From positions 1 through 19,341 of the forward strand of contig DEJE01000044.1 of assembly GCA_002353205.1 (NCBI GenBank): DNA of 19,341 nucleotides, given 5' to 3'. The notes beneath the pieces were generated by a model, which was not told where the DNA came from, ran no database searches, and saw only the letters and a list, made by a program, of their open reading frames with translations. Source of the DNA: Prevotella sp. UBA2756 (GTDB lineage Bacteria > Bacteroidota > Bacteroidia > Bacteroidales > Bacteroidaceae). Positions 7,171-14,150 of the stretch are shown piece by piece. Position numbers and translations under genes: made by a program. Every line of letters starts with the position of its first letter. Position 1 is the first letter of the stretch.

Positions 7171-8040
7171 TCAGCCGATGGTGATGGTGTATTCTGAAAG
7201 GAAGGAAGCACCGGGTTGCAGGTGGTTCATGAGGTATTTCTTGCGGAAATCACCCTGATACTCCACGCTGTCGTGCAGTCCGAACCACGGTTCTATGCAC
7301 ACGAAGGGGGCATTCTTGCCGTACGGGCTCCAGATGCCGAGGGCCGGTGTCTTCATGTCGACGGTGACGACGGGCCGACGCTCCTTGTCGAGGAGCTGCA
7401 CCTGCTTCACCTGACAGCGGTCGAGGATGACGGCATCCTCTCGGAACGACTCTTCGTCGAACTCCCAGTAGCCTTGTTTGGTGGGAAGGTCGAAGCGTCC
7501 GGGCACGATGCAGCCGCCCACATTGCCGATGAGGCGTTCGAGCCGTCCTTCGTTGTCGAACTTCATGCAGCCGTACATGGGTTCACCCTCTTTGACATCA
7601 GGCAAGTTGAAAGCCGGATGTCCGCCAATCTGGAAATGAATCTCGTTATTGTCGGTGTTGTGGACGTGCCACACCACGTGGATGCGGTTGCCTTCGAGCC
7701 GGTAGCTGACGGAGAGTATGAAGTGGTAAGGATACTGCCTGTGTGTCTCTGCCGACGATTCCAGTGCGAAGGTCACCTTGTTGTCGGTTCGGTTGATGAG
7801 TTTGAACTCCATGTCGCGCGCGAAGCCGTGGCGTTCCATGGTGTATTCGAAGCCGTCGATGCGGTAGCGTTTGTTCCACAGTCCGCACACGATGGGGAAG
7901 AGGATGGGCGAGTGGCGGGGCCAGTAGCGTTCGTCGGCCTGCCACAGGTATTCTCTGCCGCCTTTGTCTTTGATGCTTTGCAGCTCCGCACCCTTGGGGC
8001 TGACGGTTATCTGCAGTTGTTCGTTCTTGATGATTTCCAT
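7171..8040 (-). CDS. Aldose 1-epimerase family protein (LacX/YeaD-like)
   Basis: The 289-residue product, from the ATG at 8040, fits the galactose mutarotase-like fold. Family landmarks are the SPILFPIVCGL segment (about 44-54), the HGFAR motif with H71, the GGHPAF motif with catalytic-type H141, and the likely general base E250 in CIEPWFGLHD. Mutarotases interconvert alpha and beta anomers of aldoses; this shorter LacX/YeaD-like branch may act on sugar phosphates or other hexoses, and substrate cannot be fixed here. There is no signal peptide, so it should be cytoplasmic. The frame extends 15 residues upstream (to 8085), but that would start upstream of the probable transcription start, so the internal ATG is preferred. 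It converges on the second NSS transporter and has its own promoter. Confidence 0.88.
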   Translation of the reverse strand: MEIIKNEQLQITVSPKGAELQSIKDKGGREYLWQADERYWPRHSPILFPIVCGLWNKRYRIDGFEYTMERHGFARDMEFKLINRTDNKVTFALESSAETHRQYPYHFILSVSYRLEGNRIHVVWHVHNTDNNEIHFQIGGHPAFNLPDVKEGEPMYGCMKFDNEGRLERLIGNVGGCIVPGRFDLPTKQGYWEFDEESFREDAVILDRCQVKQVQLLDKERRPVVTVDMKTPALGIWSPYGKNAPFVCIEPWFGLHDSVEYQGDFRKKYLMNHLQPGASFLSEYTITIG

Positions 8041-8074
8041 GATCGGTGAGTAGTTTGATGATGATTGCAGGCTA

Positions 8075-8105
8075 CAAAGATACAATAAATATGTAGAAAA
8101 TCCAA
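8075..8105 (-). promoter_or_regulatory. Promoter for the epimerase-like gene
   Basis: On the minus strand TATCTTTG (8082-8075) and TTG (8105-8103) are 20 bases apart. The -7 box ends 34 bases before the ATG at 8040. This box also argues against the longer in-frame start at 8085. Confidence 0.68.
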
Positions 8106-8182
8106 GGAAAAGTCAGTTTTTCTGTTTGCCTGTATCCACATCCTTCACCAATCGGCGCACCTTCTGCGGCGTACACAAAGCA

Positions 8183-8213
8183 AATCCCCCACTGCTTCCG
8201 GCGGTGGGGGATT
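8183..8213 (-). terminator. Terminator hairpin downstream of the M23 peptidase gene
   Basis: The arms at 8183-8195 and 8201-8213 pair over 13 positions with one G-T, closing a five-base loop. The C/G-rich core is CCCCCAC against GTGGGGG. It lies 25 bases past the peptidase stop codon. On the minus strand the hairpin is followed by a short mixed T-rich run (ATTTGCTTTG) rather than a clean T-run, so termination may be moderate. Confidence 0.65.
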
Positions 8214-8238
8214 CTCGTTAATGTTATATCAAGTCAAA

Positions 8239-9252
8239 TTATGAACAACGCAACACCTGTCCGGGACGGATGTGCATTTTCTTTCCTATGCGGTTCATCT
8301 TGCAGAGCTGCTCCACGCTGACGCCGTAGCGCTGCGAGATGGAGTAGAGCGTGTCGCCGCTCTTCACCTTGTGCGTACGAGCAGCAGCCTTCTTGCTTTG
8401 CTCCTTCTTCGCCTTTCTGGCTTCTTCACGCTGCTGGTTCTTGCTCTTGCGGCTGTCGTTCATAGCCAGTTCTTTCTGTTTCGACGGCTGTGTGGTAGCC
8501 GGAGCTGCTGTCACGGGGTTGGGTTCGTCGGCCGACTTGCCGTAGATGCGCGTAGCGCGGTCGGAGTCGCGGTTATAAGAGCTGCGTCTGAAGGTGTAGA
8601 AGTCGCCAGTGACGTCCTGGTTCTTGAAGTCGAACATCAGTGCGGGGTTCAGGGCCACGCCGCAGAGGCGCGTCTCGAAGTGCAGGTGCGAGCCCGTGCT
8701 TCGTCCCGTGTTGCCGCCCAGACCGATGGGATCGCCGGCCTTGACGTTCTGGTTCTCTGCCACGAGGTGCTTCGACATGTGTCCGTAGATGGTTTCCAGT
8801 CCGTTGTTATGGCGTATGACGACGAAGTTGCCGTAGCCTCCGGCCTCGTAGCGCACCACACGGATCTTTCCGTCGAAGGCGGCGCGTATGGTGTCACCTA
8901 TATATACTTTGATGTCCAGTCCTTTGTGCATGCGTCCCCAGCGGCGTCCGAAGTTCGATGTGATCAGTCGGCTCGGTGTGGGCATGCAGAAATGGCGCAG
9001 GTCGATGCGGAAAGAATCGGGGAGGGCGGTGGCGCGGTGAGCGTATTTGTTGCTCCATTCGCTGTAGAGTTCTGCTACGGCGGCACTGGCTTCTGTCTGC
9101 TCTATAAGGTGCAGTGCCATGGTGTCTACTCTTGTTGCGCGGCGGTCGATGGGTGCCTGACGGGCCAGCAGGTCTTGTCCGAACATCGGAGTTGAACTGA
9201 CTGCCAACACTGCCATTATTGCGATTTTCCTTATCGTTTTCTTTATTTGCAT
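8239..9252 (-). CDS. Secreted M23 family metallopeptidase with C-terminal LysM domain
   Basis: This 337-residue envelope protein probably cuts peptidoglycan cross-bridges or activates amidases, like NlpD/EnvC proteins. A signal peptide covers about residues 1-26 (MQIKKTIRK, a hydrophobic AIMAVLAV core, then FGQ). The peptidase domain spans about 95-210 and keeps the full zinc set: HxxxD as HKGLD (H109, D113) and HxH as HLH (H189, H191), plus H158 in YGHM, so it looks catalytically competent rather than a degenerate activator. A Lys/Glu/Arg-rich linker (about 250-290) precedes a LysM domain at about 293-337 (HKVKSGDTLYSISQRYGVS), which should bind glycan strands. The ATG at 9252 is chosen over a TTG two codons upstream. 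It has a candidate promoter about 105 bases upstream and a terminator after it, so it may be a single-gene unit. Confidence 0.93.
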   Translation of the reverse strand: MQIKKTIRKIAIMAVLAVSSTPMFGQDLLARQAPIDRRATRVDTMALHLIEQTEASAAVAELYSEWSNKYAHRATALPDSFRIDLRHFCMPTPSRLITSNFGRRWGRMHKGLDIKVYIGDTIRAAFDGKIRVVRYEAGGYGNFVVIRHNNGLETIYGHMSKHLVAENQNVKAGDPIGLGGNTGRSTGSHLHFETRLCGVALNPALMFDFKNQDVTGDFYTFRRSSYNRDSDRATRIYGKSADEPNPVTAAPATTQPSKQKELAMNDSRKSKNQQREEARKAKKEQSKKAAARTHKVKSGDTLYSISQRYGVSVEQLCKMNRIGKKMHIRPGQVLRCS

Positions 9253-9356
9253 ACTCAAATTTTAAGTTATTAAAAAGCTTATTGGTGAGTAGTTTTCACC
9301 TGGGTAAAACCGACAAAATACGTAAAAAAAGCATTCGGTTTAATCGAAATTCGCTG

Positions 9357-9364
9357 CAAAGGTA
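9357..9364 (-). promoter_or_regulatory. -7 box of the M23 peptidase gene
   Basis: On the minus strand the sequence reads TACCTTTG, an exact TAnnTTTG match, 104 bases upstream of the ATG at 9252. No good TTTG occurs at the -33 position, which is an A/T run. The leader between includes a small hairpin with arms GGTGA (9284-9288) and TCACC (9296-9300). Confidence 0.5.
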
Positions 9365-9449
9365 ATAAAAAAAACGTAAGGTTGTCCCTTTGTTAACAGA
9401 TTTTATTCTGTATTTAACATTATTATTGTGTACGCTAACAATCTTTGCA

Positions 9450-11549
9450 TCACGAAATAGCCGCCCAGTTGATGTTCGTCTTGCGCAGTTCGGCGAGCCT
9501 TCTCCAGAGCATCTGGTACTCCTGTTTTTGGCATTGTGGGTCGTCGTCGATGATGCGTTGAGCCTCGTCGCGCGCCATCTGCACAATCTGCCCGTCGCGT
9601 GCGATGTCGGCAATCTTCAGGTCGAAGGCCATGCCGCTCTGTTGTGTCCCCTCGAGGTCGCCCGGTCCGCGCAGCTTGAGGTCGGCCTCTGCGATGCGGA
9701 AGCCGTCGTTGGTGTCGCACATGATGTCGATGCGCGTCGCTGTCTCCTTGCTGAGCTTGCGGGTGGTGACGAGAATGCAGAACGACTGGTCGGCTCCGCG
9801 CCCCACGCGTCCTCGCAGCTGGTGGAGTTGTGAGAGTCCGAAGCGCTGGGCGTCGAGAATCACCATCACCGAGGCGTTAGGAACGTTGACGCCCACCTCG
9901 ATGACCGTCGTGGCGACGAGTATCTGCGTCTCGCCGCTGACGAAGCGTTGCATCTCTTCCTCCTTGTCGGCGGGCTTCATCTGGCCGTGCACCTTGCTCA
10001 GCCGGAACTCGGGGAAGGCCTGTCTGAGCGTCTCGAAGCCTTCTTCGAGGTTCTTTAGGTCTATCTTCTCGCTCTCCTTGATCAGGGGGAAGACGATATA
10101 TACCTGCCGTCCCTGTTGGATCTGCTGCCGTATGCCGGCGTAGAGCGATGTCATCTGGTCGTCGTACTTGTGGATGGTCTGTATCGGTTTGCGCCCCGGT
10201 GGCAGCTCGTCGATGACGCTCACGTCGAGGTCGCCGTAGATGGTCATGGCCAGCGTCCGCGGGATGGGCGTGGCCGTCATCACCAGCACGTGGGGCGGGT
10301 TGACGCTCTTGTTCCACAGCTTGGCGCGCTGGGCCACGCCGAAGCGGTGCTGCTCGTCGACGACGACGAATCCGAGCTGCCTGAACTGCACCTTCTCTTC
10401 AATCACGGCGTGCGTGCCTACGAGTATCTGCACGCTGCCGTCGGCCAGACCTTCGAGCACCTCGCGGCGCTTGCGCCCTTTCACGATGCCCGTGAGCAGT
10501 TCCACGCGGATGTTCATGTCGCCCAGGAAGTCGCGGATCGTCGTCAGGTGCTGCTCGGCCAGGATCTCCGTGGGTGCCATGATGCAGGCCTGGAAGTTGT
10601 TGTCGAGGGCGATGAGCATCGACATCAGCGCCACGAGCGTCTTGCCCGACCCTACGTCGCCTTGCAGCAGACGGTTCATCTGCCGCCCCGACCCCATGTC
10701 GGCCCTTATCTCGCGAATGACGCGCTTCTGTGCTCCCGTCAGCGGGAAGGGCAGGTGGTTGTGGAAGAAGTCGTTGAAGATGGCCCCGACGTGCTTGAAC
10801 ACGTAGCCGCGGTACTTGCGGCGCTGGTCGGCGGCATAGCGCAGGATGTTCAGCTGCACGTAGAACAGCTCCTCGAACTTCAGTCTGAGCCGTGCGTGCG
10901 ACATCTCGTCGGCGCTCTTCGGGTAGTGGATGTGCCGGAAGGCGGTGTCGCGGCTCACCAGTCGCAGGCGGTTCACGATGAAGGGCGGCAGCGTCTCGGC
11001 CAGTGGCTCGTGCATGCGTTCGATCATCGACTTCGTGATGCGCTCGATGGTGCGCGACGACATGCCGTTGTTCTTCATCTTCTCCGTCGTCACGTAGTAG
11101 GGCTGCATGCCCATCTCCGACAGCTGCACGCCCTCGGCCTTCTCGATCTCGGGGTGTGCGAACTGGTAGCGGCCGCCGTAGACGGTGGGTTTGCCGAAGA
11201 TCAGGTAGTCGGTGTGCACCTTCAGGTCTTTCGTGAGCTGCTGGGCGCGTGCGAACCACACCAGGTCCACCATGCCGGTGCCGTCGGTGGCGTGGGCCAC
11301 GATGCGCTTCTTGCGCGGCCCCATGTCGAACTCCTCGAAGCCGAGGATCTGCGCCTTCACCTGCACGAAAGGCATCTCGCCGGCGAACTCGCCGATGCGG
11401 TACACCTTGCTGCGGTCTACATATTTATATGGGAAATACTCCAACAGGTCACCGACGGTCTCGATGCCCAGCTCACGTTTCAGGATGTCCTTCCGTCGGG
11501 GCCCTACTCCGGGAACGTACATGATGTCTTGTTGGAGAATGTCTGTCAT
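9450..11549 (-). CDS. recG: ATP-dependent DNA helicase RecG
   Basis: RecG is a monomeric superfamily 2 DNA translocase that reverses stalled replication forks and processes branched recombination intermediates. The 699-residue length is normal. The N-terminal part includes a helix-hairpin-helix-like YVPGVGPRRKDIL (about 11-23) and the wedge/OB domain (about 50-150). The helicase core begins near 270 with the Q-like LTGAQKR, the Walker A GDVGSGKT at 297-304, the RecG-type box DEQHRFG at 398-404, the TATPIPRTLA motif and the GRVGRG arginine-finger motif near the C-terminus, followed by the RecG-specific PGDLEGTQQSG segment. It starts inside the stop of ispD (ATGA overlap of 4 bases), so its translation is probably coupled to ispD. 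No strong terminator follows its stop; the 190-base gap to the peptidase start holds only a weak imperfect hairpin. Confidence 0.98.
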   Translation of the reverse strand: MTDILQQDIMYVPGVGPRRKDILKRELGIETVGDLLEYFPYKYVDRSKVYRIGEFAGEMPFVQVKAQILGFEEFDMGPRKKRIVAHATDGTGMVDLVWFARAQQLTKDLKVHTDYLIFGKPTVYGGRYQFAHPEIEKAEGVQLSEMGMQPYYVTTEKMKNNGMSSRTIERITKSMIERMHEPLAETLPPFIVNRLRLVSRDTAFRHIHYPKSADEMSHARLRLKFEELFYVQLNILRYAADQRRKYRGYVFKHVGAIFNDFFHNHLPFPLTGAQKRVIREIRADMGSGRQMNRLLQGDVGSGKTLVALMSMLIALDNNFQACIMAPTEILAEQHLTTIRDFLGDMNIRVELLTGIVKGRKRREVLEGLADGSVQILVGTHAVIEEKVQFRQLGFVVVDEQHRFGVAQRAKLWNKSVNPPHVLVMTATPIPRTLAMTIYGDLDVSVIDELPPGRKPIQTIHKYDDQMTSLYAGIRQQIQQGRQVYIVFPLIKESEKIDLKNLEEGFETLRQAFPEFRLSKVHGQMKPADKEEEMQRFVSGETQILVATTVIEVGVNVPNASVMVILDAQRFGLSQLHQLRGRVGRGADQSFCILVTTRKLSKETATRIDIMCDTNDGFRIAEADLKLRGPGDLEGTQQSGMAFDLKIADIARDGQIVQMARDEAQRIIDDDPQCQKQEYQMLWRRLAELRKTNINWAAIS

Positions 11550-12298
11550 GGTTGGTGGTGGATGGTGGGGTCTGAAGCCTTCGGTTGCTGCCCCACGATG
11601 GCCTCGGCCACGATGATGTCGAAGGGAGTGGTGATCTTGATGTTCTCGCGGTTGCCCTCCACGAGCGTGATGCTGTGGCCCAAGGCTTCCACCACGGAGG
11701 CATCGTCGGTGAACGCCTCGCGGTAGGGTTGGCGGTAGGCCCGCTTGTGGAGCTGTATGTCGAAGGCTTGCGGTGTCTGAACGAGCCAGTAGTCGTCGCG
11801 CGGCACGGTCGTTGAGGCTCGCTGGCGGAGCTCGTCGCCGTCCGTGTTACCCACCGATGCGGCTTCCTCCAGGTGTCTCACCGTCTCCACCACGCGCACC
11901 ACGGGCACTGCGGAACCTGTCTCTCGGGCCGTGGCGTAGCAGTCGGCGATGACCTTGATGTCAGGGAACGGCCTCACGCCGTCGTGCACGCTGACCACGC
12001 CCTGTGCCTCGTCGGGCACCAGTCGCAGTCCATTCACGATGGAATGGAAGCGTGTGGGCCCGCCCTCGGTCACGGCATAGTCTACGTCGAAGGCATATTG
12101 TCGGCAGAGCATGTTCCAATAGTCGTGCTGCTCGCGCGGCAGCACGAGTATGATGTTCAGCTCCGGGCTGTATTCGCGGAATCGTCTGAGCGTTCGCATG
12201 AGGATGGGCACGCCGCCCACGGGCAGGAACTGTTTCGGAATGTCGCCGCCCATGCGCAGCCCTTTCCCTCCTGCCAGGATGATTGCATAGTCTGCCAT
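11546..12298 (-). CDS. ispD: 2-C-methyl-D-erythritol 4-phosphate cytidylyltransferase
   Basis: IspD joins CTP to methylerythritol 4-phosphate, the third step of the non-mevalonate isoprenoid pathway. The nucleotide-binding LAGGKGLRMGG (residues 8-18) and PKQFLPVGG (21-29) motifs supply the key Arg15 and Lys22. The substrate motifs VHDGVRPF, VQTPQAF, FTDDASVVE and ENIKITTPFDI are all present in the expected order. The protein is 250 residues, slightly longer than many homologues, because it ends with a polar tail (QQPKASDPTIHHQP). The DNA for this tail is repetitive and G-rich on the plus strand (11550-11570). It follows the DJ-1 gene by 16 bases and overlaps recG by 4, giving a tight three-gene transcription unit with no evident functional link between its members. 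Confidence 0.97.
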   Translation of the reverse strand: MADYAIILAGGKGLRMGGDIPKQFLPVGGVPILMRTLRRFREYSPELNIILVLPREQHDYWNMLCRQYAFDVDYAVTEGGPTRFHSIVNGLRLVPDEAQGVVSVHDGVRPFPDIKVIADCYATARETGSAVPVVRVVETVRHLEEAASVGNTDGDELRQRASTTVPRDDYWLVQTPQAFDIQLHKRAYRQPYREAFTDDASVVEALGHSITLVEGNRENIKITTPFDIIVAEAIVGQQPKASDPTIHHQP

Positions 12299-12314
12299 GT
12301 TGCAGGTCGCGCTT

Positions 12315-12893
12315 TTACATCATCCTCGACTCCATGAGATGCAGGTAGCGCATGCCTTCGGCCACCTCGCGTGCCTTCTCCTCGCTCACCAGCATGGCCA
12401 GCAGCGAGTAGGCATAGGGCAGGGCGGCGGCAGGACCTTCGCCCGTGGTCACGTTGCCGTCGGTGGTCCACAGGGCGTGGGTGTACTCAGCACCTTCCAG
12501 CGTACCCTCGAAACCGGGGTAGCAGGTGGCGCGCTTACCCTTCAGGATGCCCAGTCCGCCGAGCACCAGCGGTGCGGCGCAGATGGCAGCCACCATCTTC
12601 CCTGCGGCGTTCTGGGCCACGAGTGCCTTCTTCAGACCCTCGTGGGCGTTGAGGTTCTCGGCTCCGGGCATGCCGCCGGGGAGCATCAGCAGGTCGGCAT
12701 CCTTCAGCTCGTCGGCCACATCCTCGAAGAGCACGTCGGTCATCACCACGACGCCGTGGGCACTCTCCACCATGTTCGAGCCCGTGATGCTCACCGTCTT
12801 GATGTCAACACCTCCGCGACGGAGCACGTCGACGGGAATCAGGGCCTCGATATCCTCGAAGCCGTCGGCCATGAATTGATAAACTTTTGCCAT
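12315..12893 (-). CDS. DJ-1/PfpI family protein
   Basis: The 192-residue protein, from the ATG at 12893, belongs to the DJ-1/YajL branch of the class I glutaminase-like superfamily. It has the reactive cysteine C105 in AAICAAP at the nucleophile elbow and the partner glutamate E13 in GFEDIEA; the PGGMPGAENL and EGTLEGAEYT segments are typical. Proteins of this branch are linked to oxidative stress resistance and to glyoxalase or repair of glyoxal-modified molecules, but the precise activity is debated. No signal peptide is seen. The frame runs upstream to 13013, but the extra 40 residues lack family similarity and would begin above the candidate promoter, so the internal ATG is used. It is first in the cluster with ispD and recG. 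Confidence 0.93.
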   Translation of the reverse strand: MAKVYQFMADGFEDIEALIPVDVLRRGGVDIKTVSITGSNMVESAHGVVVMTDVLFEDVADELKDADLLMLPGGMPGAENLNAHEGLKKALVAQNAAGKMVAAICAAPLVLGGLGILKGKRATCYPGFEGTLEGAEYTHALWTTDGNVTTGEGPAAALPYAYSLLAMLVSEEKAREVAEGMRYLHLMESRMM

Positions 12894-12980
12894 AGTCTTT
12901 TCGTTTTGCGGGTCTTTCCGACTCGCGTTTGATGGTTTGATAATCAGGTAATGTCCTTGCGAAGGGACGTTTTTCAGGTG

Positions 12981-12988
12981 CAAACTTA
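12981..12988 (-). promoter_or_regulatory. -7 box of the DJ-1/ispD/recG unit
   Basis: On the minus strand TAAGTTTG fits TAnnTTTG, 87 bases before the ATG at 12893. An obvious -33 TTTG is missing; the expected position lies in a region of A/T. It is the only good box I find in this gap on that strand. Confidence 0.45.
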
Positions 12989-13063
12989 CGCATTTTTTTT
13001 GAATTCTCATCATCCTTCAGGCAAAAATATGGTTGAATGCTCGTTCAAATGGATTTTTTATGC

Positions 13064-13071
13064 TAACTTTG
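13064..13071 (+). promoter_or_regulatory. -7 box of nadK
   Basis: TAACTTTG matches TAnnTTTG and ends 30 bases before the ATG at 13102. No TTTG is present at the standard distance. It supports the internal nadK start rather than the longer frame beginning at 13033, which lies upstream of this box. Confidence 0.55.
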
Positions 13072-13101
13072 CCGTCGTTATCAAAGCGAAAGCGTTCAAA
13101 C

Positions 13102-13989
13102 ATGAAAACCCAAGGGAAACTCCGCTTTGCCATCTTCGGCAACGTCTACCAGCCCAAGAAGTCGGCCGGCATACAGAAGCTATTGTCATGTCTGAAAGCC
13201 CGCGAGGCCAGCATCCTCGTGGAGCGCGAGTTCTATGAGTTCCTCTCCAGCGGCCACGGCCTCCAGATCGATGCCGACCAGGTGTTCGACGGCAGCGCTT
13301 TCGATGCCGACTTCGTCATCTCGATGGGTGGCGACGGCACGTTCCTGCGCTCTGCCCATTTCGTCGGAGGGAAGAACATCCCCGTCATGGGTGTCAACAT
13401 GGGCCGTCTGGGCTTCCTCGCCGATGTGAATGTCGTGTCGGTCGAGGCCGCCATCAGCGCCCTTTTCAGCGGCGACTACGAGCTGGAGACACATGCCGTG
13501 ATCCAGGTGGAGGCCGACGGACAGCCCCTTCAGACCTGTCCGCGAGCCCTGAACGACATTGCCGTGCTGAAGCGCGACAACGCTTCGATGATCAGCATCC
13601 GCACGGTGGTCAACGGCGAGCACCTCGTCACCTATCAGGCCGACGGACTCATTGTCAGCACGCCGACGGGTTCCACCGCCTATTCGCTGTCGAACGGCGG
13701 CCCGATCATCGTGCCCCAGACGGGCACGCTCTGTCTCACCGCCGTGGCGCCCCACAGTCTGAACATCCGTCCCATCGTGCTGAAAGACGACAGCCGCATC
13801 GAGCTCACCGTGGAGAGCCGTTCGCACCAGTTCCTCATCGCCGTCGACGGGCGCTCGGAGAAGTGTGCCGAGGGCACGCGCCTCACCATCAGCCGCGCCC
13901 CCTACGGCATCAGCATCGTGCGTCGCCGCGGCCAGAGCTATTTCGCCACCCTGCGCGAAAAGATGTCGTGGGGCCTCGACACGCGATGA
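13102..13989 (+). CDS. nadK: NAD kinase
   Basis: NAD kinase phosphorylates NAD+ with ATP to make NADP+, setting the cell's NADPH supply. The 295-residue length is typical. The catalytic GGDGT motif is at residues 76-80 (Asp78), the conserved LNDIAVLK segment replaces the more common NE, the TPTGSTAYS motif binds NAD, and the C-terminal half carries the expected beta-rich domain (APHSLNIRPIVL, AVDGR). An N-terminal extension of 23 residues is open in frame but lies upstream of the -7 box, so the ATG at 13102 is chosen. The following gene starts 161 bases downstream after the TCTAGA repeat array and has no promoter box of its own that I can see, so it may be read from the nadK transcript. Confidence 0.97.
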   Translation: MKTQGKLRFAIFGNVYQPKKSAGIQKLLSCLKAREASILVEREFYEFLSSGHGLQIDADQVFDGSAFDADFVISMGGDGTFLRSAHFVGGKNIPVMGVNMGRLGFLADVNVVSVEAAISALFSGDYELETHAVIQVEADGQPLQTCPRALNDIAVLKRDNASMISIRTVVNGEHLVTYQADGLIVSTPTGSTAYSLSNGGPIIVPQTGTLCLTAVAPHSLNIRPIVLKDDSRIELTVESRSHQFLIAVDGRSEKCAEGTRLTISRAPYGISIVRRRGQSYFATLREKMSWGLDTR

Positions 13990-13999
13990 GAGGAGGATA

Positions 14000-14116
14000 G
14001 AAACTCTGGAGAACCTAGAAGCTCTAGAAAATCTAGAGGATCTAGAAAATCTAGAAAGTCTAGAAAGTCTAGAATATCTAGAATATCTAGAAAATCTAGA
14101 AAGTCTAGAGAATCTA
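14000..14116. repeat. 9-bp tandem repeat array built on TCTAGA (13 units)
   Basis: Thirteen consecutive 9-base units of the form GARRRTCTA fill the gap between nadK and the ABC exporter gene. The junction of units gives the palindrome TCTAGA eleven times, with 3-base spacers that are nearly all purine (AAA, GGA, AAA, AAG, AAG, ATA, ATA, AAA, AAG, GAA). Units 1-3 are divergent (GAAACTCTG, GAGAACCTA, GAAGCTCTA), the others near identical, as in a minisatellite with an older edge. In the plus frame it would encode Glu-x-Leu repeats, on the minus strand Leu-Asp-Phe-type repeats, but neither has a plausible start or partner gene. The array ends 34 bases before the ATG at 14151. CTAG occurs twelve times in 117 bases although this tetramer is generally rare in bacterial genomes. 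Confidence 0.97.
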
Positions 14117-14150
14117 GAGAGAAAAAAAAGAATAAAGCCCCCAAGAATCA

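Noticed and set aside
7109..7171. Small hairpins between the second NSS transporter and the epimerase-like gene as a bidirectional terminator
   Set aside because: GCCTG/CAGGC (5 pairs) and AGGACT/AGTCCT (6 pairs, 2-base gap) lack T-runs and are likely chance.
9391..9422. Imperfect hairpin around GTTAACAGATTTTATTCTGTATTTAAC as a recG terminator
   Set aside because: Only 5-base arms with a bulge and A/T-rich pairing, no T-run on the minus strand; too weak to call.
10116..11726. A 536-residue plus-strand frame opposite recG
   Set aside because: RecG on the minus strand has every helicase motif; this frame has none and is a compositional shadow.
14000..14116. CRISPR array
   Set aside because: Units are 9 bases with 3-base differences; there are no 25-40 base repeats, no unique spacers and no cas genes nearby.
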